A stretch of DNA of 64,000 nucleotides from Fodinibius sp034521915. Lineage in GTDB: Bacteria > Bacteroidota > Rhodothermia > Balneolales > Balneolaceae. Position numbers and translations under genes: made by a program. Each line of letters begins with the position of its first letter. Position 1 is the stretch's first letter. Below, piece after piece: positions 27,226 through 35,808 of this stretch. The stretch covers positions 124,001 through 188,000 of the forward strand of contig NZ_JAXHLU010000017.1 of the NCBI RefSeq assembly GCF_034521915.1, written 5' to 3'. The notes under the pieces are model-generated. The model had not been told where the DNA came from. It did not search any database and was given only the letters and a program-made list of their open reading frames with translations.

Positions 27226-28106
27226 AACGGTATGCCTTTTTATACAATCCTGCAGCCCAAGGTGGAAAGTCGGGAGTGAAATTGGAACGTTTGCGGGAGT
27301 TCATTTCTGAATTTGAAGATGCCTGTCTATTTCACTCTCAGGATATTGGTGATATTACCGACTTTATAGAGCAAAATTTTGATGAATTTGACGTATTTGT
27401 AGCTTGTGGCGGTGATGGAACAGTTCGTGAGGTTGCCGCTACTCTTATCAATACTCATAAACAGATGGGGATAATTCCTCTTGGTACGGGCAATGATCTC
27501 TGTAAAACGCTCAATATTCCAGTAAAGTTAGAGCAATCATTTTCTGTGTTAAAACAAGAAAATGCTGTTTCGATAGATGTGGGACAATGCAATAACTTTA
27601 TCTTCTTGAATTCATTGGGATTTGGGTTCGACGGGCTTACAAACCGCTACGCACTACAGCTGAAGCATTTACATCCCTTTTTAACGTATGCTATATCGGC
27701 ATTAAAAGCAGTAATAAATCACACCTCATTTGAAGTAACCATTATAAAAAAGGAAAATATTTCTAAAGAACATGCCATTATGTTTTCACTAGCAAATGGA
27801 AGGGTAGAAGGTGGTTCTTTCTGGATTGCACCCAATGCATCGATTACAGATGGAAAATTGAATGCCATTTTGATAAAACCGATAGCTAAATGGATAATTC
27901 CTGTATTGTTACCACTTTTTTTATTTAAAAAATCACATCTAATTCCACAAGTAAAATCAGCAAAAATTGAGAAACTTTCCCTGAATTTTAATGGCGATGT
28001 GGATATTCATGCTGATGGTGAAGTAATTGAAAATAGATCAAACAAATTTATTATTTCCTTGGAAGCCAATGCCTTAGAAGTGATATGCCCCCCTACAATT
28101 ATCTAA
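27222..28106 (+). CDS. Diacylglycerol/lipid kinase (YegS/DagK family)
   Basis: 294 aa. Starts with GTG overlapping the stop of the peptidase gene. Nucleotide-binding signature CGGDGTVREVAATL near residue 66, then IPLGTGNDLCKTL; the C-terminal beta domain ends with VDIHADGEVIE. Phosphorylates diacylglycerol or a related lipid. Stop codon overlaps that of the convergent fasciclin gene. Confidence 0.85.
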   Translation: MKRYAFLYNPAAQGGKSGVKLERLREFISEFEDACLFHSQDIGDITDFIEQNFDEFDVFVACGGDGTVREVAATLINTHKQMGIIPLGTGNDLCKTLNIPVKLEQSFSVLKQENAVSIDVGQCNNFIFLNSLGFGFDGLTNRYALQLKHLHPFLTYAISALKAVINHTSFEVTIIKKENISKEHAIMFSLANGRVEGGSFWIAPNASITDGKLNAILIKPIAKWIIPVLLPLFLFKKSHLIPQVKSAKIEKLSLNFNGDVDIHADGEVIENRSNKFIISLEANALEVICPPTII

Positions 28107-28552
28107 TCAATAACACCTTCAATAATGTGGATAACCCCATTGCTTGCCTTGATATTAGACACACTTATTTTGTTCGATTCAATAGCCAGGTTATTGCCAC
28201 TTTTATTTTGAATAGAAATTGTTTGGCCGCTCAAACAAGTAATATCAGACATTGCCCGCAAACTGCGCTCAGTAGCCATCCCGGTTAAAATATGATTTAA
28301 CAAAAGGTTTGAATCTGATTTTTGACCCATACTTAGCTCATCAAAAGCTGCATTAGTGGGTGCAAATACGGTAAAAGGACCTGATTGATTTAAACGTTCA
28401 TTAATACCGGCATTTTTCAGAGCCTGCGCAAACTGCGTTGTTTGATTGTTTGATCTTAATTTATCTAAAATAGACTGGGCCTGTACCTCAGGAAAAGTAA
28501 TTAAAAAAGAAAGTACTAAAGATAATCCAAGTATTTTTTTAGAAAACTTCAT
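28103..28552 (-). CDS. Secreted fasciclin-domain protein
   Basis: 149 aa, signal peptide (about 1-25, PEVQAQ), then a single FAS1 domain: GPFTVFAPTNAAFDEL, LLLNHILTGM and IKASNGVIHIIEGVID, the end box of the family. FAS1 proteins mediate adhesion or ligand binding outside the cell. Monocistronic. Confidence 0.85.
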   Translation of the reverse strand: MKFSKKILGLSLVLSFLITFPEVQAQSILDKLRSNNQTTQFAQALKNAGINERLNQSGPFTVFAPTNAAFDELSMGQKSDSNLLLNHILTGMATERSLRAMSDITCLSGQTISIQNKSGNNLAIESNKISVSNIKASNGVIHIIEGVID

Positions 28553-29310
28553 ATTCAGATTTATAAAATAATTGTAAAGTAAACTTGATGAATGCAGGTA
28601 AATATTTTTAAGAACCTTCCGTATTATAATGTGTTTTTTTTGAGATCCAAATATTAATCCCGCAGATAATATCCCAATCTATTTGTAGTACCGAATTATA
28701 AATTTTCGTTTCCAATCCACTTCATTGATACAAAATAAGTAATAATCGGTGATTTTAACTCTAATAGACATACAAAACCATTATAAAACTATTTAAGCCG
28801 CTTAGAACGCAAATTTGATTAATAGTGCTGTTTGTAGCCTTATAGCGGGTATTTGAAGGGGAATTGACAGAAAATGAACTTGATTTGAAAGAGAGAATAT
28901 GAATTTAGAGAAGATTCTCAGAGATTGATGATTTTTTAGAACAGATTTGTAAATCCCTTTAAAGAAGTATCAGAAAAAGAAATATATAAATAATTATAGT
29001 TAAACAATTCGACATGAGGTGTTTGTGAATAGGTTAGCTGCAGTTTTTACTTATTATGAGGCATTTTTTTTGATTAGTAATCAATTATTTAATGGTGGAA
29101 GTTTACTAATGTAAACATCCAACAATATAAAATATGAATAAAAGCAAGCTGGGTATGACAATGTTCCAAGATCTATATAGAAATACCTCTTGAAGTTAAT
29201 AACCATATATATGTCGTATAATTTATATTATGTAAAGTAGAGATAATTATGATACTTATTACCTCTCTGCATTGTTAATTAATTTATAGTGTAAAAATTC
29301 TGCTGATTAC
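28553..29310. other. AT-rich stretch of 758 bp without a gene
   Basis: No coding frame of useful length on either strand, no tRNA-like fold and no clear terminator. It separates the fasciclin gene from the peroxiredoxin gene and is the longest gene-free stretch here. It holds two short perfect inverted repeats: TTGATTA-G-TAATCAA (29070-29084) and GTTTAC-TAAT-GTAAAC (29101-29116). The base composition is clearly lower in GC than the genes around it. Confidence 0.6.
29070..29116. repeat. Pair of perfect inverted repeats
   Basis: TTGATTAGTAATCAA (7-bp arms, 1-nt centre) and, 16 bp further, GTTTACTAATGTAAAC (6-bp arms, 4-nt centre). Possible operator sites, but short palindromes are expected at some rate in AT-rich DNA. 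Confidence 0.3.
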
Positions 29311-29781
29311 TCAATTAAGATCTGTAAGTGTTTCTTGGATGGCTTTAAAATCTGGTAGTTCACCAGAATCTTCTAATATCTCTCGGAATCTTATGGTACC
29401 CTGCTTATCAATTACAAAGGATGCTCGCTTGGAAACTCCTTTCATTCCATAATAATCATCATATAACACATTATACTTTGCTGAAACTTTTTTATTAAAA
29501 TCACTAAGCAAAGTAAAGTTTATGTTTTCACTTTTTTTAAATTCTCGAAGGCAAAAGAAACTGTCTATACTTAACCCAATGACTTTGGCTTCCAGCGAAT
29601 CATACAACTTCATGTTATCTCTTGCAGTGCATAGCTCATTGGTACAAGTGCTGGAAAATGCAAGCGGAAAAAATAAAAGGACTACATTAGCTTGTCCCTG
29701 AAAATCAGAAAGTGTTACAGTCTTTCCTTTCGTATTTTGTAACGTAAAATCGGGAGCCTTAGAATCAATTTTTAGTGTCAT
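29311..29781 (-). CDS. Peroxiredoxin (AhpC/TSA family, AhpE-like)
   Basis: 156 aa thioredoxin-fold peroxidase. The peroxidatic cysteine lies in LAFSSTCTNELC, where AhpE-like proteins read TxxCTxELC; a second Cys follows four residues later. Reduces H2O2 or organic peroxides. Six bp after the upstream membrane protein gene, likely co-transcribed. Confidence 0.82.
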   Translation of the reverse strand: MTLKIDSKAPDFTLQNTKGKTVTLSDFQGQANVVLLFFPLAFSSTCTNELCTARDNMKLYDSLEAKVIGLSIDSFFCLREFKKSENINFTLLSDFNKKVSAKYNVLYDDYYGMKGVSKRASFVIDKQGTIRFREILEDSGELPDFKAIQETLTDLN

Positions 29782-29787
29782 AACAGG

Positions 29788-30414
29788 TTAAATCGTATTT
29801 ACATCAATTTCTTTTTCTGTCTGTTGATACCCAAATATACTTAAGGTCATAGCAAAACCTACCAGTAACTTCCATATCCATTGAAAGGAATCCTGTATTT
29901 CTGATACGCCCCAATAAAGGATATATGAAATCAGAAAAAGAATTACCCCACCCAGAATAAATGCGTATTTGGTACGACGATAGGTATAAACTGAATACAT
30001 TAAGAGTGCTACAATGATTGCTCCACCCTGGTAAATTATTATCAGCCATGTTTTAATGGCGTATGTGTCCTGAACCAGTATATAAGAGATGATAATTAAA
30101 AGTGGTAACGCCGTATATATCATCGGGAACTGAGCAAATACAGGTTTTGATTCCCGGATGAATATTGCCAATGAGCTAAGCACAAATGACAAACTAATTA
30201 CATGGCCCCATTCAACAATAAATTCAGAAGCAGAAGTTACGTTAGAATCCACCATCAAATAGTCCAAAAAGACAGAGAATTGCATTACTGTAAATATAGC
30301 AGCTGCAATTGTAAGACCAAGAAATTTAAGTCGTCCCCTTTTATTTGTAAGACTAAAAAATTTAGCAGCAACATAACCACTAACACAGATGAGTAATAAT
30401 GTTGCCCAAATCAT
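29788..30414 (-). CDS. Seven-helix membrane protein of unknown function
   Basis: 208 aa from ATG at 30414; a TTG at 30429 would add five residues. About seven hydrophobic segments spread over the whole length and almost no soluble domain; the C-terminus is short and polar. Family not recognised. Lies between the peroxiredoxin and the DinB-like gene with only short gaps, so part of the same minus-strand unit. Confidence 0.6.
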   Translation of the reverse strand: MIWATLLLICVSGYVAAKFFSLTNKRGRLKFLGLTIAAAIFTVMQFSVFLDYLMVDSNVTSASEFIVEWGHVISLSFVLSSLAIFIRESKPVFAQFPMIYTALPLLIIISYILVQDTYAIKTWLIIIYQGGAIIVALLMYSVYTYRRTKYAFILGGVILFLISYILYWGVSEIQDSFQWIWKLLVGFAMTLSIFGYQQTEKEIDVNTI

Positions 30415-30431
30415 AAGGGTTTTTATCAATC

Positions 30432-30995
30432 TTAATTTTCAGTGGGATGTTGATCTTGCCGTTGTGAGCGACGTTGTTCGATATCACGCTGCTGCTTCTT
30501 TTCCTGATTATAAACCCTCACTTGATCGGCAATATCCTTCAATACGCCCCTTTCAAAGCGAATCATTTCTTGCATAAAGTCGAATAGCGTAAGCTGCATG
30601 TCATTTCTATAAACCACTGTTTCCCAATCAATTAGTGGTACATTCTTAATAGCATTTACGAGCCCTGCCCTGTGCTTAGCTATTTTTTTAAGGATCTTGT
30701 GTACATCCTCTAATTTTTCCTCATCTTTTTCAAAATCTTCTTTGAAATGGGTGAAGTTGTCGAGGTGAGTAGGACGAGGATCTTCAATAGCTTCTTCCAT
30801 GATAGGCCGATAATAGGAAAGCTGAGCGTGATCAATAAGCAACAACATTTCTGCTATCGATCGTCCTTCAGGAGGAGTTTTAGCGTAAGGAACGTCATCA
30901 ATAACGTATTGCATAGCTTCCGCCTCATCCTGTAAATATGAGGCATCATCAACCAAGCGATCAAGTTCTTCCTGTGAGATTTCCCGATCAGTCAT
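30432..30995 (-). CDS. DinB-like helical protein
   Basis: 187 aa, all-helical, with a DinB-type pattern: EGRSIAEMLLLIDHAQLSYY (a helix with His) and a later helix ending the bundle. The last 30 residues are Gln/Arg-rich and probably disordered. DinB-fold proteins are small-thiol-dependent or metal enzymes, but the usual three-His metal site is not complete here, so I do not assign an activity. Ends 17 bp before the next gene's start. Confidence 0.5.
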   Translation of the reverse strand: MTDREISQEELDRLVDDASYLQDEAEAMQYVIDDVPYAKTPPEGRSIAEMLLLIDHAQLSYYRPIMEEAIEDPRPTHLDNFTHFKEDFEKDEEKLEDVHKILKKIAKHRAGLVNAIKNVPLIDWETVVYRNDMQLTLFDFMQEMIRFERGVLKDIADQVRVYNQEKKQQRDIEQRRSQRQDQHPTEN

Positions 30996-31002
30996 AATTT
31001 GA

Positions 31003-31701
31003 CTATCTCACCCATTCAGATTCGGGCTCTACATCGTCATTATGACGTTGCTGTTCAAGCATTTCAACAAGAGAAAGCCCGGAATGAAATTCTTGATCCC
31101 GGTCGCGGACCGAGTGAATATTATTTTCTTCCTGAAAATCCCAGAACTGACCAAATTGTCGGTTTTTGTATTCACGAAGAAACTCTAAACGCTCCTGGAG
31201 GTCTTCCTTGGGAACCAATAGTCGCTGTTTATCATATATAGCCTCTTCCCTAGACTCAAATACGATATCATAGTCTTTACTCATCACAATTGCCTCTTCC
31301 GGACAAACTTCTTCACAATATCCACAGTAAATGCACCGCAGCATATTGATTTCGAAAAAGTCAGGATACCGTTCTTTGGGATCATCAGAATCCTCATTAG
31401 CCTGCATGCTAATGGCAAGCGGCGGACAGGCTCGTGCACATAAACCACAGGCAACACAACGTTCTTTGCCATTATCCTCAACCAACACCGGACGTCCTCT
31501 AAATATAGATGGGGGCTCCCACTTTTCTTCGGGATACTGTAGCGTTACACTGGGCTGGAACATCTGCTTAAGTGTATACCATAACGCTTTAAATATTTCG
31601 GGCAGATATAAATTTTCCAGAAAAGAAAAAGAGCGCTCTCTGTCAAACTGTTCATTAAGCGCGTTTGCTCTGGGTTGTTCTAAATTTTGTGGTGTTGGCA
31701 T
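31003..31701 (-). CDS. nuoI: NADH-quinone oxidoreductase subunit I (NuoI-like, two 4Fe-4S clusters)
   Basis: 232 aa from the ATG at 31701; a TTG at 31764 would add 21 atypical residues. Two ferredoxin motifs: CVACGLCARACP and CIYCGYCEEVCPEEA, each CX2CX2CX3C. Upstream is the typical amphipathic segment of NuoI, which carries electrons between clusters N6a and N6b in complex I. No other nuo gene is in the window, so this subunit is split from the rest of the complex, or serves a different complex. Confidence 0.83.
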   Translation of the reverse strand: MPTPQNLEQPRANALNEQFDRERSFSFLENLYLPEIFKALWYTLKQMFQPSVTLQYPEEKWEPPSIFRGRPVLVEDNGKERCVACGLCARACPPLAISMQANEDSDDPKERYPDFFEINMLRCIYCGYCEEVCPEEAIVMSKDYDIVFESREEAIYDKQRLLVPKEDLQERLEFLREYKNRQFGQFWDFQEENNIHSVRDRDQEFHSGLSLVEMLEQQRHNDDVEPESEWVR

Positions 31702-31789
31702 GAGTATGCAATTAAAAATTGGTTGTTGCTCAACGTAATATCGCTGGAAAAATAACTGATTCAATGATTCACTTCAAAAGGAATATCAA

Positions 31790-33097
31790 TTATTTCTGAA
31801 CAAATCTCATTGTAATAGGAACACCGGTAAATTGATATTCGTCCCGGAGTCTATTTTCTATAAAACGACGATAACTGGCCGGTAGTTCCTCAGGCTTATT
31901 CATGAAAAACTTAAACACAGGTGGATTCGATTTTACCTGGGTCCCATATTTAATTTTTAGTTTAACTCCCCGCCGAACAGGTAATGATTTTTCTTTTAAG
32001 ATGCGTTCGATAAAATCGTTCAATTCTGAAGTTTTTATCGTCTTTTTCCGTTCCTGTAATACCTTGTCAGCAACATCTATGACCTTGTGGATACGTTTTC
32101 TGTGTATTGCTGAAATAGAAACAATGGGGATATATTTCATCATCGGTACCCGACTGTACACGTACTCCTCAAACTCCTTGTGGACATTAGTATCCTTATC
32201 TGGCACTAGATCCCATTTATTAAGTACAATTACAATACCCTTGTTATATTTTGCAGCATCCCGCAGAATGCGTTTATCCTGCTCCTCAAAGCCACGCATG
32301 GCATCGAGCATAATTAAAGCTACATCACATTCTTTGAGAGCCCGGTCGGTTCTGACTGTGCTGTAAAACTCTACATTCTCTTTAACCTTAGCTTTCTTTC
32401 TAAGTCCAGCGGTATCGACGAGAATATATTCTTTTTCGTTATAAATAAGTTTACTGTTGATGGAATCGCGCGTCGTCCCGGGAATATCAGTCACAATACA
32501 TCGTTCATCATCTAACAGTGCATTAATAAAGCTGCTTTTACCCACATTCGGGCGCCCTACCACGGTTAATTTTGGAACGGATGTTTCCGGTTCGTTCTTT
32601 TCCTCAGGTAATAATTTTACAACTTCATCGAGCAAATCACCGGTTCCCCTCCCGCTTAATGCTGATATAGGATATAATTGATCAAATCCCAGGGAGTAAA
32701 ATTCGGTAGCGTTTAGTTCACGCTCCTCATTATCAGCTTTATTGGCCACCAGCAATACGGGTTTTTCTTCTTGCCTAAGCAGTTGAGCAACCGATTGATC
32801 GAGACTGGTAATACCGGCTTCGGTATCGACGACAAACAGGATAAGATCAGATTCTTCGATGGCTATATGAATTTGTTCTCGGATGCCCTGGATCATTACA
32901 TCCGTTTCATTAGGCAAATATCCACCGGTATCAATAACATTAAATTCACGCCCATTCCAGAACGATTCTCCGTAATGCCGGTCACGGGTAACACCATATT
33001 GATCATCAACAATGGCTTTTCGGCTGCCAATAAGTCGATTAAAGATAGTAGATTTGCCTACATTAGGCCGCCCTACGATTGAAACTACAGGGAGCAT
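31790..33097 (-). CDS. der: Ribosome biogenesis GTPase Der (EngA)
   Basis: 435 aa with two tandem GTPase domains: GRPNVGKSTIFNRL near residue 8 and GRPNVGKSSFINAL near residue 180, each followed by DTGG/DTAG and NKxD motifs (VANKADN, VLNKWDL), then the KH-like C-terminal domain. Needed for 50S subunit assembly. Divergent from the 79-aa membrane protein gene; TATTTTTG at 33146-33139 on the minus strand may be its -7 element, but no -33 element is seen. Confidence 0.93.
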   Translation of the reverse strand: MLPVVSIVGRPNVGKSTIFNRLIGSRKAIVDDQYGVTRDRHYGESFWNGREFNVIDTGGYLPNETDVMIQGIREQIHIAIEESDLILFVVDTEAGITSLDQSVAQLLRQEEKPVLLVANKADNEERELNATEFYSLGFDQLYPISALSGRGTGDLLDEVVKLLPEEKNEPETSVPKLTVVGRPNVGKSSFINALLDDERCIVTDIPGTTRDSINSKLIYNEKEYILVDTAGLRKKAKVKENVEFYSTVRTDRALKECDVALIMLDAMRGFEEQDKRILRDAAKYNKGIVIVLNKWDLVPDKDTNVHKEFEEYVYSRVPMMKYIPIVSISAIHRKRIHKVIDVADKVLQERKKTIKTSELNDFIERILKEKSLPVRRGVKLKIKYGTQVKSNPPVFKFFMNKPEELPASYRRFIENRLRDEYQFTGVPITMRFVQK

Positions 33098-33180
33098 GTG
33101 GTATTTATTATTTATATTTTATTTTCAATGACAAGCCACAAAAATAAGGAATTTAACTGTTAAAGTAGAGTATAAACTCA

Positions 33181-33420
33181 ATGCTTGAAACCTTTTATAA
33201 TAGCTTCGGATTTCTTGGTTCTATCACGGTAGCGTTTACTATTTTTCTTGCATTTATTTTTTGGATGGCCGGCATAGCGGGTCTTTCTCAGCTGCCGGAA
33301 TCACGAAAAAAAAACGTAAAGCTTATCTGTTCGATATTTTTTCCGCCCTACCCTATCATCTGGGTTTTTGTTGATATGTATCGTCAGAGCCAGCTTATGA
33401 AGGAAAAAGAAGTTAAATAA
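33181..33420 (+). CDS. Small membrane protein (79 aa)
   Basis: One strong hydrophobic segment (about 12-35) and a second weaker one (about 47-65, ICSIFFPPYPIIWVFVDMY), with a charged end. Not recognised. It sits 2 bp before the FMN oxidase start, so the two are co-translated; it may anchor or serve that enzyme (context only). Confidence 0.6.
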   Translation: MLETFYNSFGFLGSITVAFTIFLAFIFWMAGIAGLSQLPESRKKNVKLICSIFFPPYPIIWVFVDMYRQSQLMKEKEVK

Positions 33421-33422
33421 CA

Positions 33423-34694
33423 ATGGCTTCTGAAAAATCATTTTCCCGAAAACGGCAGACCGATATCTTTTTAGGAAGCCTTCGGGGTAAGAATAGAACA
33501 ATTCCCATCTCTTTTGATAAACTTCACGATGTTGCTAAACAGAAGATGTCGAAAGAGGCCTATGCCTATATTGCCGGTTCAGCTGGACGTGAAATCACTA
33601 AGAAATCCAACTGCACCGATTTCAACCAGTGGAAAATTACACCGAGCATGCTCAACGATGTTTCAGAATGTAGTACGGACATCTCTCTTTTTGGGCACCG
33701 TTATCCTGTACCCTTTTTATTGGCACCAATTGGCGTCTTGGATATGGCTCACCCCGATGCAGACTTGGCTGTAGCTAAAGCATCTGCTGCTGAAAATGTA
33801 CCTTTTATATTTTCCAGCCAGGCTTCGGTTGATATGGAAACCTGCAGCTCGGTTATGGGTGATTCTCCTCGATGGTTTCAGTTGTACTGGAGTACATCCG
33901 ATGATCTTGTTGAAAGTTTTGTGCGTCGTGCAGAATCGTGCGGATGCGAAGCCATCGTACTCACCCTTGATACGACCATGCTGGGATGGCGTCCCCGCGA
34001 TCTTGATCTCGATTACCTACCCTTTTTACGTGGACGCGGAATTGCACAATATACCAGCGACCCGGTATTTCGTAAATTGATGAAAACATCGCTTGGAGAT
34101 GCTGATGAGCCGCCCAAACTCACCTGGAATTCGATCAAGGCCCTTATCAAGATGGCAAAGAATTATCCCGGTGGATTTTGGAGCAATTTGCTATCGAAAG
34201 ATCCCCGAAGAGCTGTAAAAACGTTTATTGAGTGCTACTCACGTCCCTCGTTAACATGGGATGATCTCTCTTTTTTGCGGTCACTTACTGATTTACCAAT
34301 CCTTTTAAAAGGCATTTTAAATCCCAATGATGCCCGTAAAGCTATTGAGAGAAACATGGATGGAATTATTGTATCAAACCACGGAGGGCGGCAGGTTGAT
34401 GGAGCCGTAAGTGCTGTTGAAGTATTACCGAATATTGTAAAAGAGGTAAATGGTGATATTCCCATATTAATGGACAGCGGAATAAGATCAGGCAGTGATA
34501 TGTTCAAGGCCATCGCCTTAGGAGCTGATGCCGTATTGTTAGGAAGACCTTATTCATATGCCCTTGCGATTGCCGGTAAACAAGGCGTGCAAGAAGTAAT
34601 CCAAAACTACCGGGCAGAATTTGAATTAACGATGGCATTATCGGGCTATAAAAATATATGCGAAGTTAAAAGGGACAGTTTGTTTAAATTTTAA
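33423..34694 (+). CDS. FMN-dependent alpha-hydroxy-acid oxidase/dehydrogenase (lactate 2-monooxygenase-like)
   Basis: 423 aa FMN barrel. Signature SNHGGRQVDGAVSAVEVLP with the catalytic His, DSGIRSGSDMFKAIALGADA and LLGRPYSYAL for the phosphate site, plus AYIAGSAGREIT and LLAPIGV near the N-terminus. The long insertion (DLDYLPFLRGRGIAQYTSDP) is like the lactate 2-monooxygenase branch. Oxidises lactate or another 2-hydroxy acid. Follows the small membrane protein by 2 bp. Confidence 0.82.
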   Translation: MASEKSFSRKRQTDIFLGSLRGKNRTIPISFDKLHDVAKQKMSKEAYAYIAGSAGREITKKSNCTDFNQWKITPSMLNDVSECSTDISLFGHRYPVPFLLAPIGVLDMAHPDADLAVAKASAAENVPFIFSSQASVDMETCSSVMGDSPRWFQLYWSTSDDLVESFVRRAESCGCEAIVLTLDTTMLGWRPRDLDLDYLPFLRGRGIAQYTSDPVFRKLMKTSLGDADEPPKLTWNSIKALIKMAKNYPGGFWSNLLSKDPRRAVKTFIECYSRPSLTWDDLSFLRSLTDLPILLKGILNPNDARKAIERNMDGIIVSNHGGRQVDGAVSAVEVLPNIVKEVNGDIPILMDSGIRSGSDMFKAIALGADAVLLGRPYSYALAIAGKQGVQEVIQNYRAEFELTMALSGYKNICEVKRDSLFKF

Positions 34695-34731
34695 TAATTG
34701 ACCAATAAATACTCTACAAATACTATTTGAA

Positions 34732-35082
34732 ATGTTTAATAACGTTGTTTTTTGGCAAACTACTTCACTGCTGGTTCTTTCGAACATATTCATGACTTTT
34801 GCATGGTATGGTCACCTTCAGAATCTATCGGATAAAAGATGGTTCATTGCCGCTATCATTAGCTGGATGATAGCCCTATTTGAATATCTTTTACAAGTGC
34901 CCGCTAACCGTATTGGCTTTACACAATTTGATCTTGCAGAACTTAAGATATTACAAGAGGTAATTACGCTTTGTGTGTTTGTGCCTTTCGCCATTTTTTA
35001 TATGAAAGAACCCATAAATCTTGATTACCTTTGGGCTGGTTTATGTTTGGTTGGAGCTGTTTATTTCATCTTTAGATCGTAA
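34732..35082 (+). CDS. DUF486 (DMT-superfamily) small membrane protein
   Basis: 116 aa with four membrane segments. Matches DUF486: TFAWYGHL, IISWMIALFEYLLQVPANRIG and FAIFYMKEPINLDYLWA. Related to small drug/metabolite exporters; transported compound unknown. Confidence 0.8.
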   Translation: MFNNVVFWQTTSLLVLSNIFMTFAWYGHLQNLSDKRWFIAAIISWMIALFEYLLQVPANRIGFTQFDLAELKILQEVITLCVFVPFAIFYMKEPINLDYLWAGLCLVGAVYFIFRS

Positions 35083-35169
35083 GAATTTCATCTTTTTATT
35101 TTTACCCTTACAAAGATATATTCCATGCTTTAACGGGGCATCCAGAATTATTTATAATGCAAAATATTT

Positions 35170-35808
35170 ATGCTTAACGAACCGTCATTTGTACCACAAA
35201 AAGTTGGCTGGATTGAAGTTATATGTGGAGGGATGTTCAGTGGTAAAACTGAAGAGCTGATCAGACGCGCAAAACGTGCCCATATTGCTAATCAAAAAGT
35301 GGTGGTAGTAAAACCCAAAGTTGATGACCGCTATGATGAGGAGGACGTAGTTTCGCACAATAAAAATGTATTACCCGGATTAGTAGTTGATACAGCTGAT
35401 CAAATTATACTGTTGACTGGCGAAGCTGAAGTCGTTTGTATTGATGAAGCACAGTTTTTTGACAAACAATTAATGAATGTCACCAACACACTGGCAAATG
35501 ATGGCAAAAGAGTGATTGTGGCCGGTCTTGACATGGATTTTGAGGGACGACCATTTGAACCTATGCCCCAGATGTTGGCCATCGCAGAATATGTTACCAA
35601 ACTCCATGCTGTTTGTGCAGAAAGCGGATCGATGGCCCATTATTCACAACGGGTCGTAGAAAGCAAGGATCGGGTACTTGTTGGGGAAACAGATGCCTAT
35701 GAACCTCGTGCCAGACATTGTTATCGCCCTCCTGTTGACAAACGAAGAGGAAAACCCATTCAGCCTATCGAAAAACAAGATAATATGAAAGAAGAAAACG
35801 AATCATGA
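35170..35808 (+). CDS. tdk: Thymidine kinase (type II)
   Basis: 212 aa. P-loop GGMFSGKTEELIRR near residue 20, Walker B-like CIDEAQFFD, and lasso region. Phosphorylates thymidine. The zinc ribbon is degenerate: the usual CX2C pairs read CAES and ARHC, so two of four ligands remain; some Bacteroidota enzymes also lack part of the ribbon. Overlaps the nucleoside transporter by 4 bp (ATGA), which fits thymidine salvage. Confidence 0.88.
   Translation: MLNEPSFVPQKVGWIEVICGGMFSGKTEELIRRAKRAHIANQKVVVVKPKVDDRYDEEDVVSHNKNVLPGLVVDTADQIILLTGEAEVVCIDEAQFFDKQLMNVTNTLANDGKRVIVAGLDMDFEGRPFEPMPQMLAIAEYVTKLHAVCAESGSMAHYSQRVVESKDRVLVGETDAYEPRARHCYRPPVDKRRGKPIQPIEKQDNMKEENES

Noticed and set aside
31902..32366. 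Plus-strand frame of 154 codons opposite der
   Set aside because: Antisense to the conserved GTPase; composition is that of a shadow frame.
33139..33146. TATTTTTG on the minus strand before der as a promoter
   Set aside because: No -33 element within 17-23 nt; left as a note only.
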